Of a stretch of DNA of 64,000 nucleotides, positions 11,606 to 22,662 are shown piece by piece (the stretch's first letter is position 1; the number at the start of each line of letters is the position of its first letter). The DNA lies in contig JAMYGW020000010.1 of the NCBI GenBank assembly GCA_025617375.2, positions 496,001 through 560,000 of the forward strand, given 5' to 3'. Source of the stretch: Acarospora socialis (lineage: Eukaryota > Ascomycota > Lecanoromycetes > Acarosporales > Acarosporaceae). Both the position numbers and the translations under genes were made by a program. Below the pieces are notes generated by a model. The model was not told the DNA's origin. It saw nothing but the letters and a program-made list of their open reading frames with translations, and did not search any database.

Positions 11606-12092
11606 TGCCGGATCAATAGCCTTAGCTAGTTATACGAGTTCCTGGGGAGAAAGGGGAAATGCTGGTCGAAAGTCCGATCTGCTGTTAAGGGACACCGTCA
11701 ATCCTTCTCGTCTAAAACGAAAGTGTTGTGACCAGGCTGAAAATAGTAATACCTGAAAACCTACCTCGACGGTAGGCCATCCCATCCACTTTTGTCCTCT
11801 TTTGTAGTGGTGGTGGTGGGAGAAGTTAAGCCTCGGGCGTAGCGTGTGGCTTCGGCAATTTCAACGCTCGTGGTGCTCCTCCGCATGCGCTCGCAACACC
11901 GACGTCACTCCGCTTCGGCTTTATGCCCGCTCTGACAAAACTTCCGGGAGGCATCTAAACACACGAGCAGCGATCTCTTCATGTACCGCCATCTACATTT
12001 TCGAATAGCCTGAGATAGAATTCTCGGTGGGGATGCCCCCGACCGTCGCCAGCCATGCCGTTGCATCATTTCAACCCCCACAATCATCGAAG
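11606..12092. other. divergent promoter of the METTL4-like gene and the CoA carrier
   Basis: Non-coding sequence of 487 bases with a short GGT run near 11806-11820. No gene is seen. Confidence 0.5.
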
Positions 12093-13362
12093 ATGGAAGT
12101 CACGCTTCCTCCGACAGGACGAGGGAAAGGACAGCCAGCAATTTGTCCCACCGACGATGATACGATAGCACCTCGGCGTGCTGGGGATCAGAGAATGGTC
12201 GATAAGCAGAGCTTGGACTACGTCCTGAGGAGCGGACTGGCTGGTGGGATGGCGGGGTGCGCCGTAAGCTCGTCCCATCGGAATCAAACCTGTTGTACTG
12301 CAGAGTTTGGGGTTGGGATCAGGGGACATGTACTGACAGTCTACTCCATAGGCCAAGACAATTGTTGGTCCCCTCGATCGAGTCAAGATTCTTTTCCAGG
12401 CCTCGAATCCGCAATTCGCCAAATATACCGGCTCCTGGTTCGGAGTTGTGACGGCGATGCGCGACATCAACCGGCAGGACGGCATACGCGGTCTCTTCCG
12501 GGGTCATTCTGCAACGCTCCTGCGCATCTTTCCCTACGCCGCCATCAAGTTCCTCGCCTACGAACAGATCCGCGCCGTCATCATCAAGGACAAATCGCAG
12601 GAGACCCCCGGGCGCCGCCTCATCAGCGGCTCACTGGCAGGCATCACCTCCGTCTTCTTCACCTACCCCCTCGAAGTGATCCGCGTGCGTCTCGCCTTCG
12701 AAACGAAGCGCGACTCCCGCTCCTCTCTATCCAGCATCTGCAAGCAAATCTACCACGAACAACCCCACCTCGTCCGATCGCCCCCATCCGCCACCCCCTC
12801 CTCCGCATCCTCGCTCTCCAACCCCGTCACCTCCACCATCGCCTCCACATCCGCCACCCTCCAAACCGTCACCCCGCGCTCCGGCATCGCCAACTTCTAC
12901 CGCGGCTTCGGCCCCACCCTCTGGGGCATGCTGCCCTACGCCGGCATGTCCTTCCTGACGCACGACACCGCCTCCGACTGGCTCCGCCACCCCTCCATCG
13001 CCGCCCACACCACCCTCCCACGACCTAACCAAGCCCTTACACCAACCGCCAACAACACCAACACCGACCACAAACCCCCGCCCCTGACCTACTGGGCCGA
13101 GCTCCTGGCCGGCGGTCTCGCCGGCCTCGTCAGCCAGACGGCCTCCTACCCGCTCGAAGTCATCCGGCGCCGCATGCAGGTCGGCGGCGCGGTCGGCGAC
13201 GGGCACCGACTCGGCATGGCGGAGACGGCGGGGCGGATCTGGAGCGAGAGGGGGTGGAGGGGGTTTTGGATCGGGTTGACGATTGGGTACTTTAAGGTCG
13301 TGCCGATGGCGGCGACGAGTTTTTTCGTTTATGAGAGGGGGAAGCTTTGGTTGGGGGTCTAG
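12093..13362 (+). CDS. LEU5: mitochondrial carrier, LEU5-type coenzyme A transporter
   Basis: An inner-membrane carrier expected to move coenzyme A or a precursor into the matrix. Exons 12093-12263 and 12352-13362 give 393 residues. The three tandem carrier repeats each carry the signature: PLDRVK in repeat 1, PLEVIRVR in repeat 2 and PLEVIRRR in repeat 3. The context RSGLAGGMAGC and FRGHSATLLRIFPYAAIKF is typical of Leu5p/SLC25A16-42. Repeats 2 and 3 contain low-complexity Ser/Thr/Pro linkers absent from short carriers. The Met at 12093 was chosen; an in-frame Met at 12027 would add 22 residues. The coding strand is almost exclusively C-ending until about 13190 and then abruptly G/T-ending. 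Confidence 0.9.
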
Positions 13363-13751
13363 AGTGGGTTTGAGGATGAATAGATGGAGGAAGCGGGTGG
13401 GGGGTGGTGGGGATGACAAAGAGGGAAAATGTGGCTAGGGTGGCGGGGTGGAGAATAGGTCACTTAGGGTGGAATTCTGTGAAGGAACGGAGCGTTGCGC
13501 ATTGATGGCGTTTTTCGTCGTTGTCGTGGGAAGGTCCCGGTGGGCGGGTATATACGTCTCATCGCAACAGTCGATGGGTTCTGTAGGCTATCGTTCAGAT
13601 ATATATTACCTCCAACGCACATATGATGCGCCTTACTGGTTACAAATGGCTCACCGACGTCTAAGCCAAAAGATGCTACTGAAAGGTACAAATAAGCCCC
13701 CCACGCCGAACGCTATGCGGTGCTCAGAGTATCCCCGTAATCCACGATCCA
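13363..13751. other. convergent 3' region of the CoA carrier and PEX12
   Basis: Non-coding sequence of 389 bases between two convergent genes. No other feature is recognised. Confidence 0.55.
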
Positions 13752-15278
13752 TCAGACCATCACCCTCCTCAACCCCTCCGTCCCACCCAGCACTCTCCTC
13801 CCCGTAACCGCACACCTTCCCCTCCCACTCTCCCACCTCCCCTGTCTCGACCCCTTTCCACCTCCTCCTTCCTTCCTCCCACCTCCGTCATCACCCTCCT
13901 CGTCCTCCTCGCCCCAACCCTCCTCTCCGCCGCCCACACCCTCCATAAACGCAACCTGCCGATCATGGCTACCGTCCACCCACTTGTAGATGCACGTATA
14001 GCAGAACACATAGCCCGTCTGCGCCGCCGTGGCCGTGACAACGGGATGCAGACAGATGGGGCAGAGGGGGGATGTCGACGGCGTCGGCGGCGGGACCGTG
14101 AGGATGGGGAGGAGGGATTTGGCGTCGACGGGGGGTTTGCGTTTCGGTTTCGGAGACGGTTTAACTTTCTCCGGATCGCTGCTAGAAGGGGACATTGCGG
14201 ATGAGGTGAGTTTGTCGCTGCCCGACTTGGACTCTTTCGAGGAGAAATCGAGGCCCGAAACGATGGGCGGAGGCAGTTCGAGGCCCTCGGCCGCTTTGCG
14301 CGAGAGCTGGCGGGCGAAGTCGGAGGCGTGCCACCATTCGAGGAACTTGAGGGCGAAGATGGAGGCTGGGAGGAGGATCTTGAGGCTTGACAGTAGGCGC
14401 GGGTAAATTGTAGATGTTAGGATTCGAGGACTAAAGAGGCTTGTAGTCTCGCCAGGACGCGCTCCTGGTCGGCCTTCTCCGGCTGCGGCGCGTTTCGGCT
14501 GCGTGGCTAAGGCGATGGCGCGGTGGTCGGCCTCACCTAAGCGCCGCATGCGTGTGCCGATGAGCCAGAGGAAGGGCGAGTGGTACTTGGAGCCGTCGAA
14601 AAGGTAGGCGAGGTTGAAGGCTAGCAGGGAGAAATAGTAGGCTGCGTTGACGCTCGGGTAGATGTATCGCAGGAACCATTTGTAGTAGTACAGTAACCTC
14701 TGTTTGACAGTGGCGTCTGGTGGAAGCCTGTCGCGGTTGTAGCTCGGACCTAAGAGCGTTGCTTGCGGGATGTGGATGTCGTAGCTCTCGTCCAGCTTGC
14801 GCTTGAGATACGGCAAGCCCACCATGACGGCGAGATTCTTCCACACATCGCTTGTACGTAGTTTCAACGTCTCCCGGACCAGGCCTGGAGTGCGCAGCTG
14901 GGCGCGCGGAACCTCGCCGCCTTTGATGCGCAGGACACGCTCGCGCTTGAGGCCGTAGAAGTTCTCGGTGAAGCCGCCGCCGTAGGTGAGGAGGTAGTGG
15001 CGCTCGACAAGGAGCATGAGGAGCGCGTAGACTTCATCGAAGGAGTTGAGGACCCGGAGGAGGTAGCGTGGTTGCCGATGGGTAGCTAAGGCGAGAAGAT
15101 AGCGAAGGGAGGGTGGGAGGAGGGACGAGAGCTGTTGTTCGGAGAGGAGTTCTGTGCATAGTTAGTGTTGGGGGGTCCCACGAACCTGCTTGGGACATGG
15201 TTTATGAGAGAAGTAGGTACCAAACAATGATGGCTTGTGGTCGTCGAAGCCATTCTGGAGACTTGACATGAACTCCAT
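13752..15278 (-). CDS. PEX12: peroxisome assembly protein 12, RING E3 subunit
   Basis: A peroxisomal membrane RING protein that works with PEX2 and PEX10 to ubiquitinate the import receptor PEX5. Exons 15221-15278 and 13752-15151 give 485 residues. The start [19 protein letters not shown] and the segment [20 protein letters not shown] fit the PEX12 N terminus. The PEX2/10/12 membrane domain contains [19 protein letters not shown]. The RING begins at about residue 383 ([10 protein letters not shown]) and continues with [13 protein letters not shown]12 RINGs are known to lack a full ligand set. A poly-acidic, Gly-rich insert interrupts the RING after [10 protein letters not shown]. The 3' third is G-rich on the coding strand, unlike the C-rich 5' part. 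Confidence 0.92.
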
Positions 15279-15603
15279 CTGGTCATGTCATTGGGGTTGG
15301 CAGTGTTGTCACTCAGAGAAGAAGTACTCGTAGGTACTCGGACAAGTTACGCTTAAGCTTCAACGGGCCGAGGCTCCTCTACCTTACCCGATCACGCTAG
15401 CGTCAGGGCAGGACACCTTATCATTTGACATGTTATTGGGTACATGTTATGAATGCGATCTACCTGGTATACCTAGTACGAGCATCACGCCGAGAACACA
15501 ATAATGAGTAGGTACTCAATCTGCAATTCAACGCCTTGTGCTACCTAGCCAACGAGCTCTTCAGCTTGGATGCATTCTTCATACCGCAACGATACATCAC
15601 ATA
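15279..15603. other. intergenic between PEX12 and ATP25
   Basis: Non-coding sequence of 325 bases with several TAGGTACT-like words, no repeat structure. It holds the PEX12 promoter and the ATP25 3' region. Confidence 0.5.
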
Positions 15604-17871
15604 TCATGCCCCCAGCCCTGTCCCAAGCGAGTCCTGCAACGCTGATTGACATCGCACCCATAGTGAAACCCATTCTCCTGTTGCGTCAGATCCCGCTCGA
15701 GCATCTTCTTCCACGTTGGGATGGGCAACTAATAAGCAATCCTTGACCGCTTCCGCCACTTCACCTTCGAGTCGCACCGGAGGTTCCTCCATGTCCATTG
15801 CCGGCACCCAAGTTCGTAAGACGTTTTCGCACTGATCTTGTAGCTTCCCCCTGGCTAGTGCACGAAACATCTCCGCATACATTGCTTCTGACCTCGGCAG
15901 GTGTTCGGGGCGATTCCGCCAGAAACGCCAGAACTGGTGCCACTGTTGTCGCTTGGCAAAGTACCGTAACCTACGGACGGTTTTGGCTTCCGATACTTTC
16001 TTGGCGGTGAAGGTGGCCAAGATATGTGACAAACGTTCCTGGACTGTCCTTGGGGCAGGCGAGTCCCTGATCTCATCGACCTCCGCCGACTTGCCTGCGG
16101 CTGAACCGCTTGAAGGCGTCAAATTGTGAGATGCCTTCCGGAGCCCGACGACAAGCTTCTTCGGCAGCTGCGTGTACCCACGCTGGCTCAGTTCCTCGAG
16201 GATCTCCGCGGATGTGGTCAGGTCCGCTAGAGACATCGAACCGGTGGTGATACCTCGCTCATTCATCAAGACGATCATCTCCAACATGTAGATAAGGATA
16301 CCCCGAGGGGAAGTGGGGCTAGAGTCCCGTATCTTTTGAAGAAAATGGCTAACACTGGATTTGGGATACCCTTTATGCCCAAGCTTCATGCCGTAGGATA
16401 GCAGCTCAAGTTGATACCTCCACTGAGTAACGTCTCTCCTCTCGGCGAGGGTGGTGTAGAGTGCTTTAAGGAATGAAGTAGACGATACGTCATTGATGTC
16501 TTGTCCTAGGGCCTTCAGAGCGGCATCTTTCGGAAGGCTCTTCAGATACCTCAAATAATCCGGAGGTGAAATCATATCTGGCTGATTGGGCAAAGCCTTG
16601 AGTTCGTCTGTGATCAAGTTCTGATCTGCCGTCTCGGACAAGGAAAGCGCAGCGGTGCGGGAGGGCTTTTCGTCGTCTACCACGAGCTCTGGCATCGTCC
16701 CGACAGTGTTTGAGTCCCGTCCTGAAGACTGATCTAGGTTTCCGTCACTACCATCGTGACCGACCAGTTTCCTCTCAGAGTGGAGAGCCCTGATTTGCGT
16801 CTGACTCCATAGGTTCGATCGCGAGTGAGAAGAAGCAATAACACGAGAACGATCGGTGATCACAGGGGCTTTGACCTGAGTATCCAGATGTAACTCTGTA
16901 CTATTGGATATCTCCTGTGCGGAATCCATGGCGCCTGCAGGGTTCTGGACCTGCTCCCTTAACACACCACCCCACAATTCCTCTAGGTCTAGCTCCCCTC
17001 TCTTCTCTTCAGTGAGCATTTGTATTACGATATTCACACCAGGACCTTGTGAACCAAATCCCACGATCTCCGAAGTGGCTGCAGTATCCTCCTGCGAAAC
17101 TTTCCCACTTTCGACGGTACCCACATTCACACACACCCACCCCGTCCTGACGCCATCATCTGCGGTACTACTTGGTGACGTGCCAACAGTACCCAGCAGC
17201 TTCGCTCTTCTGGCTTTCCTCCTCATTTTGAGCTTCAGCTCATTCCTTCCGAGTAGGCCATCAGCGAATGGGGTAAGCCGATAAGTGCTGCGTAGCCAAC
17301 GGCAAAGACGATCAGCCGAAACGTGCAAGTGTCGTTCACTTCTTGCAGTGCCAAGGATCATGAGAAGCTTCGAACCAAGCGCAGGAGGCGGATCCAGCTT
17401 TCGAAGATCGAATAGCGAGAGATCGTCCAAGCCGAGATCGACAGACACATATTTGAGCAAAGGTTCAAGTACTGGCGGACGATCAACTGGCATGTCAGGT
17501 AGCCGCTGACGATCCGAGACTGGATACAGGGGAGTTTGTGGCGTATCAACTTGGAGATACCATGGTATCGGTGCAGTAATAGTCGCCGATGAGTACTTCG
17601 TGTCAGCCTCCTCAGCCGAACTCTGAGCTCTATCATCTGCAATGCCTTCATTGTGACTGACAAGTAACGTATTTGACGTCCGTAACAGGGAGGTAGAGAA
17701 AGAAGCCCCAGTCTGCCCGACACGACCGGTCGCCTTGCTCACATGGGGTGTAGCAGGACTTAGCGACTGTAGGTCGAGTGGTACGCCAGCAAAGGATGTG
17801 AACGACTTCAACAAAGCCAGGTGGCAGAAACCGCATCGGTTAGTAGAGGTGACTACTCTGGTAATTAACAT
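15604..17871 (-). CDS. ATP25: ATPase synthesis protein 25, mitochondrial
   Basis: A single-exon gene of 755 residues. In yeast, Atp25 is imported into mitochondria and cleaved: the C-terminal part stabilises the ATP9 mRNA and the N-terminal part assists Atp9 ring assembly. Here a presequence-like N terminus (MLITRVVTSTNRCGFCHLAL) precedes a RsfS-like (DUF143) domain at about residues 145-275, visible as LGLDDLSLFDLRKLDPPPAL and GSKLLMILGTARSERHLHV. The C-terminal region is helical (LRRLRYFAKRQQWHQFWRFW-like pattern). It shares a 247-bp divergent promoter with NMD3. Confidence 0.92.
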   Translation of the reverse strand: MLITRVVTSTNRCGFCHLALLKSFTSFAGVPLDLQSLSPATPHVSKATGRVGQTGASFSTSLLRTSNTLLVSHNEGIADDRAQSSAEEADTKYSSATITAPIPWYLQVDTPQTPLYPVSDRQRLPDMPVDRPPVLEPLLKYVSVDLGLDDLSLFDLRKLDPPPALGSKLLMILGTARSERHLHVSADRLCRWLRSTYRLTPFADGLLGRNELKLKMRRKARRAKLLGTVGTSPSSTADDGVRTGWVCVNVGTVESGKVSQEDTAATSEIVGFGSQGPGVNIVIQMLTEEKRGELDLEELWGGVLREQVQNPAGAMDSAQEISNSTELHLDTQVKAPVITDRSRVIASSHSRSNLWSQTQIRALHSERKLVGHDGSDGNLDQSSGRDSNTVGTMPELVVDDEKPSRTAALSLSETADQNLITDELKALPNQPDMISPPDYLRYLKSLPKDAALKALGQDINDVSSTSFLKALYTTLAERRDVTQWRYQLELLSYGMKLGHKGYPKSSVSHFLQKIRDSSPTSPRGILIYMLEMIVLMNERGITTGSMSLADLTTSAEILEELSQRGYTQLPKKLVVGLRKASHNLTPSSGSAAGKSAEVDEIRDSPAPRTVQERLSHILATFTAKKVSEAKTVRRLRYFAKRQQWHQFWRFWRNRPEHLPRSEAMYAEMFRALARGKLQDQCENVLRTWVPAMDMEEPPVRLEGEVAEAVKDCLLVAHPNVEEDARAGSDATGEWVSLWVRCQSALQDSLGTGLGA

Positions 17872-18118
17872 CTTGTCTTGTGGTTGATCCTGGTACAGCA
17901 GTTTACTTCCGCAGAGGTACGAAGCACGGAGTCCTTGGCACTACTAGATGATAGCGGCACTCGCCGATAAGGCTGAATAATTCGTTGGAGCTAGCGGGCT
18001 TCAGATCTGTAAGTGGGGGGCGAATGAGAGATAACATTTTTATTTCACCAAATTTCTAACCTGAAATCTCTCTGCATATCAACACAAAGCCGGGTACTGC
18101 TATCTGCACTCAGAGATC
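17872..18118. promoter_or_regulatory. bidirectional promoter of ATP25 and NMD3
   Basis: The two start codons are only 247 bases apart and divergent, so both promoters must be in this interval. Individual elements cannot be assigned confidently. Confidence 0.6.
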
Positions 18119-19750
18119 ATGTCGATGGACCTTGATGCTCCAGTAGCGATAGCACCTTTGCCCTCAGTTCAACAGAAACCCGCAACGTGAGTAATGGATC
18201 CTCCAGCCCCAAGCTTTCGGGGTACTGACGGCTTCGATATCAGCATCTTATGTTATAACTGTGGCGCACCTATCGATGGCACATCTTCAGCTGGTGCGCT
18301 ATGCTACGATTGTGTAAAACTCACGGTCGACATCTCAGAAGGCATACAGCGGGAAGCGACTCTACACATGTGTAGAGATTGTGATAGATGGCTACAGCCT
18401 CCAGCACACTGGATCAGTGCGGCGCCCGAGTCAAGGGAGTTGCTTGCTCTATGTTTGAGAAAGCTCCGAGGCCTGTCGAAGACGAGGATTATCGATGCGA
18501 GTTTCATCTGGACCGAGCCACATTCACGGCGAGTAAAGGTTAAGATCACGATACAACAGGAGGCTTTCCAAGGGACGATACTGCAGCAAACCTTTGAAGT
18601 GGAGTACGTCGTGGCTTACCATCAGTGTCCGGATTGCGCAAAGTCATACACTGCCAACACATGGCGGGCTGTTGTGCAAGTGCGCCAGAAGGTGCCCCAC
18701 AAGCGAACCTTTCTCTACCTCGAACAGCTCATATTGAAGCATTCTGCGCACAAGGATACGATCAACATCAAAGAAGTCAAGGATGGCCTGGACTTCTATT
18801 ATGCACAAAGGAATCATGCGGAAAAGTTCCTCGACTTCTTAACATCCGTAGCACCCGTTCGAACGAAGAAATCGCAGGAGTTGATCTCGATGGACATTCA
18901 CACCTCCTCAAAGTCATACAAGTTCTCTTTCTCCGTCGAGCTCGTTCCAATTTGTAAAGATGATCTGGTGGCGCTCCCCGTTAAGCTTGCCAAGTCGATA
19001 GGGAACATCGCTCCTCTTACGATATGCTACCGCGTGGGGACGTCCCTGAACCTCCTTGATCCGAACACGCTTCAGACTGCAGATGTATCAACGCCTATCT
19101 ACTGGCGATCACCGTTCACCTCTCTGGCCGATGTTCAGGAGCTGGTTGAGTTTGTCGTCATGGATATTGAACCACTCGGACCTACTAAGGGTAGATTTCT
19201 CCTGGCTGAGGCTACCGTGGCACGAGCGTCTGACCTCGGTGTCAATGATAACACATATTTCACCCGCACACATCTTGGAGGTCTTCTGCATCCCGGCGAT
19301 TCTGTTCTCGGCTATCATCTCACTGGGACCAACTTCAACAATCCGCAATTCGAGGCTCTCGAACAGAGCAGCGCACATGCCTCTAGCATTCCGGATGTCA
19401 TGCTTGTGAAGAAGTTCTACGCGCGAAAGAAGAAGAACAAGTCCCGCAATTGGCGATTGAAGCGTATGAACAAAGATGAAGGGGAGCTCTTACCGAAGAA
19501 ACAGGACCAGGAACGTATGGAGAGGGACTATGAGATGTTCCTGAGGGATGTAGAAGAAGATCAGGACCTGAGAAGTACTGTTGCTCTGTACAAGGCGCAG
19601 CAAGAAAAGAGAGCACGGGACAAGATGGAAGGAATCGAACAGAGAAGCCTGGCTGAAACGGAGGCCACGGAGGATGAGGACGTTCCGAAAATCAACATGG
19701 ATGAGCTTCTCGACGAGTTTGACGAACTGAGTGTGGGTGATGAAGAATGA
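18119..19750 (+). CDS. NMD3: 60S ribosomal subunit export adaptor NMD3
   Basis: Nmd3 binds the late pre-60S subunit and recruits Crm1 for nuclear export. Exons 18119-18186 and 18244-19750 give 524 residues, close to yeast Nmd3 (518). The first exon encodes MSMDLDAPVAIAPLPSVQQK; the 57-nt intron places the join at PAT-ILCYNCG. Four Cys pairs of the N-terminal zinc region are visible: CYNC, CYDC, CRDC and CPDC. The run GALCYDCVKLTVDISEGIQR and the motif HWISAAPESRELLALCLRKL are diagnostic. The C terminus is acidic, where nuclear-export signals lie in yeast. It is complete. Confidence 0.96.
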
Positions 19751-20323
19751 TCGGCTGGGCAATTCTTGCAGGCTGTGAAGCTTGCGTTGTTATCGCGTCA
19801 TCATAAGCATTGCACGGGCGTTTTTCAGACATGCTCTAAGAGATAGACCCCAAGTTGGATCCAAGGAAGGTGGATCTATTCGAGTATTAAAGGATTAATA
19901 TCAGCTGTAATCTTCTATTTGGGCGCTCTGTGCTGGAATAGCGTGATGGTGTTGGCCGCTTGAATCTGATAACTACCTTAGGTACGGGGTAGCAACCAAT
20001 GATGGACCAAGCCAAATTGAGGTTTTGGGTTTGCACGTTGAACGTCTATGTATATCATCATCGAAGCATGATGAGTTTGTCAAAGAATTTGTGCCGTCCC
20101 GTCATCGCACCATGATAGTTAACTCAAAGATGAGTGGAAAAGGCAGTGGAGGGGGGCACTCCATCTCTTGACGTTCGACGATGGTCTATGAAAACCGCCA
20201 AATTCGGTTAGAGAAGAACGTTTGGCCGCCTCGAAAACATCGGCAACTGCCGGATATTTCGCGATCCTCAACTTCCATGTGCATATTCGAGTCGCTACTT
20301 GAAGAACTGCACTGCACTGCAAT
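19751..20323. other. intergenic between NMD3 and ESF2
   Basis: About 570 non-coding bases between co-directional genes. No RNA gene or repeat is recognised. Confidence 0.5.
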
Positions 20324-21376
20324 ATGTCAACTCGGAAATTGAACGAGTTTCTGGAGGGTGATACCAGTGACGAGGATGATTACGGCTACGACTCAGAGGC
20401 TGTGGTGGAGGCGAAGGGAAATAAACTGGTAGAGCTGGCCTTGAGGGGCTCTAAACGGCGGAAATTCGATAGCGATGGTGAAGGAAGGTCGAATCAAGCA
20501 GAACTCTCGGATGAATCGGAAGATAATCAAGGCGAAGACACTGGGATAGCACGATCAGTGCCTGAAGCCATGGCGCAAGACAACCGTTCCACGCAAACCG
20601 AGAATGGGGAAGCGAAGCCCGTCCGACAGCCTACCAAGAAATCCTCGGAAACTGCACGAAGCGACTCTAAACCACTTACTGTTAAACAACTTGAGTCTAC
20701 CGCACGCACTGCCCGCAAAACCGGCGTCATTTACCTCTCCCGCATTCCCCCCTTCATGAAACCGCAAACTGTGCGACATCTGCTCTCCCCTTTCGGTACC
20801 ATCAACAAGATCTTCCTAACCCCCGAATCCTCAGTGTCACACGCTCAGCGGACGAAATCCGGCGGCAACAAGAAACGCTCCTTCGTTGACGGCTGGGTAG
20901 AGTTCGCCGCCAAGAAGGACGCCAAACTTTGCGCGGAGACATTGAACACACAAATCGTAGGTGGGAAGAAGGGAGGTTGGTATCACGACGATGTATGGAA
21001 TATTAAATATCTCAAAGGATTCAAATGGCATCATTTGACGGAACAAATTGCCAATGAGAATGCGGAGAGGGCGGCCAGGTTGAGGGCGGATATATCGAGG
21101 GTGAACCGCGAAAACAAGCATTTCGTGCAGAACGTGGAGAGGGCGAAGATGTTGGAAGGTATGGAGGAGAAGAAGAAAAAGAAGAAAGAGAGGGAGAAGG
21201 GAGTCGATGTGGATAAGGAGGACGGAGGTGCAAAGGATACCGCACAGCCGGGCCAGGGCAAGAAGGCTTATGCGAGACACTTCCGACAGAACGAAGTCAA
21301 GCTCAGCACAGTGAAAGACTCGACCGGCGTCGAGGAAGCGGCGGAAATAAAGAGAGTGCTGAGCAAGATTTTCTAG
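20324..21376 (+). CDS. ESF2: 18S rRNA processing factor ESF2
   Basis: A nucleolar RNA-binding protein of the small-subunit processome (human ABT1). It is a single exon of 350 residues. An acidic N terminus (FLEGDTSDEDDYGYDSEA) is followed by a long Ser/Glu-rich region. The RRM-like core is GVIYLSRIPPFMKPQTVRHL, LLSPFGTINKIFLTPE and the RNP-like RSFVDGWVEF. The family hallmark WNIKYLKGFKWHHLTEQ comes next. A lysine-rich tail and a basic C terminus follow. It is complete with an unambiguous start. Confidence 0.95.
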   Translation: MSTRKLNEFLEGDTSDEDDYGYDSEAVVEAKGNKLVELALRGSKRRKFDSDGEGRSNQAELSDESEDNQGEDTGIARSVPEAMAQDNRSTQTENGEAKPVRQPTKKSSETARSDSKPLTVKQLESTARTARKTGVIYLSRIPPFMKPQTVRHLLSPFGTINKIFLTPESSVSHAQRTKSGGNKKRSFVDGWVEFAAKKDAKLCAETLNTQIVGGKKGGWYHDDVWNIKYLKGFKWHHLTEQIANENAERAARLRADISRVNRENKHFVQNVERAKMLEGMEEKKKKKKEREKGVDVDKEDGGAKDTAQPGQGKKAYARHFRQNEVKLSTVKDSTGVEEAAEIKRVLSKIF

Positions 21377-21764
21377 TTATGTCTGCTCCGGAACCAATAA
21401 GAGCATAGCCGTCTACCATTGAGAGCTCAACTAGGAACTAGGCCTCCCATTTCGAGGACTCACGCAACGCACTGATGGGCTTTCTAGCGTAGAGACAGTC
21501 CGCAGTAGCCTTTGCACAACCTCTATACATAGATACAATAGGCAGCTGTTGTCTTTGGTGGCTGCCGTCATAGTTGCAAAGTTATTGCAGGTGGTGTAGA
21601 GCAGAGATACTTGGTTGTGATATTGACTCTACGGGTCTACCTGGGTATACAACTTCCTCTCTGGAGTGGAAGGCCATGATGATAGTTGACATTTCACCAT
21701 CACCCCGTCCAGATTCGAGATGTCCTAATTTCGAATCCATGAACCCAAGTACCTACCATAAACC
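21377..21764. other. intergenic between ESF2 and the short-chain dehydrogenase
   Basis: Non-coding sequence of 388 bases; nothing recognised. Confidence 0.5.
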
Positions 21765-22645
21765 ATGACCACTTCTCTCAAAGGCCAAGTCGCCCTCATA
21801 ACGGGCGCCAACCAAGGCATCGGCCTGCACATCGCCATCGGCCTCGCCCGCGAAGGCGTCTCCCTCATCCTGTTCAACCGCACCCCGCACCAACTCTCCG
21901 CCCTCACGACCGCCGTGCCGACCGCCACCTACCACGAAGAACAAGTCGACATCAGCGACGACGACCAGGTGACGGCGGCCGTCATCTCCGCCGCGCACAA
22001 GTTCGACCGCATCGACATACTCATCAACAACGCGGGGATCGCGCTTGGCGCGTCGCATAGTTTCTGGGAGCAGGATTTGGGGGTCATTCAGAAGGTTCTG
22101 GGCACGAATGTGCTGGGCACGATCAATGTCACGCATGCGGTTCTGAAGCGGTTCTTGATTCCGCAGAAGCGGTGGGGACGGTGTTGAACGTTTCGTCGAC
22201 GACGGCGTTGGAGGCGCCGCCGCCGGAGTTTGGTGAGGTGCGTTTTTACGACTGGTTTCGAGATACCTTTTTGGATAATTGGGTGGGGAGAATGCTGAGG
22301 GTGGAGTAGGTGATTTATCATTCGACGAAAGCGTGGCTGGAAGGGTTTACGAATGCGCTGCGGAATGAGACAATGGGCACTCATATTCGAGTCTTGGCTC
22401 TACGGCCGGGGTTTGTGCGCACGAACTTTCATTTCCAGCGCGTGGGCCAGGATGAGGACGCTTTCGATGGCGTGTTCGAGGGCACCACTGAGCTTGGGCC
22501 GGAGGATATCGCGGAAGCTGCATTGTGGCAGCTGAAGGCGCCAGAGCGGATCTCAGTGAAGGCGCTGGATATCGTGCCGAGCGCGCAACGTAGTTTGAGT
22601 AATGTGGACCGGGAGTGGGCCAAGAGGGAGGCAGAGTTCAAATGA
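21765..22645 (+). pseudogene. short-chain dehydrogenase/reductase with an interrupted frame
   Basis: A classical SDR oxidoreductase. The N-terminal Rossmann motif is LITGANQGIGLHIAIGLARE, the NNAG motif follows (ILINNAGIALG), and NVLGTINVTHAVLKRF leads to helix F. The catalytic Tyr-Lys pair is in the last exon (YHSTKAWLEGFTNAL). The frame from 21765 runs into a stop at about 22185, while the next segment (TVLNVSSTTALEAPPPEFGE, holding the catalytic Ser) is in another frame. It then splices by a 72-nt intron (22238-22309) to the C-terminal exon. I tested the local GT/AG pairs and none has the right length to bridge the frames, so an indel near 22160-22180 is likeliest: a decaying gene, an assembly error, or programmed frameshifting. 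All family motifs are otherwise intact. Confidence 0.75.
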
Positions 22646-22662
22646 TATCTGTTGTTCGCTTA

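Noticed and set aside
12727-13419. A 230-codon minus-strand frame over LEU5
   Set aside because: Gly/Arg/Glu low-complexity shadow of the C-rich LEU5 exon.
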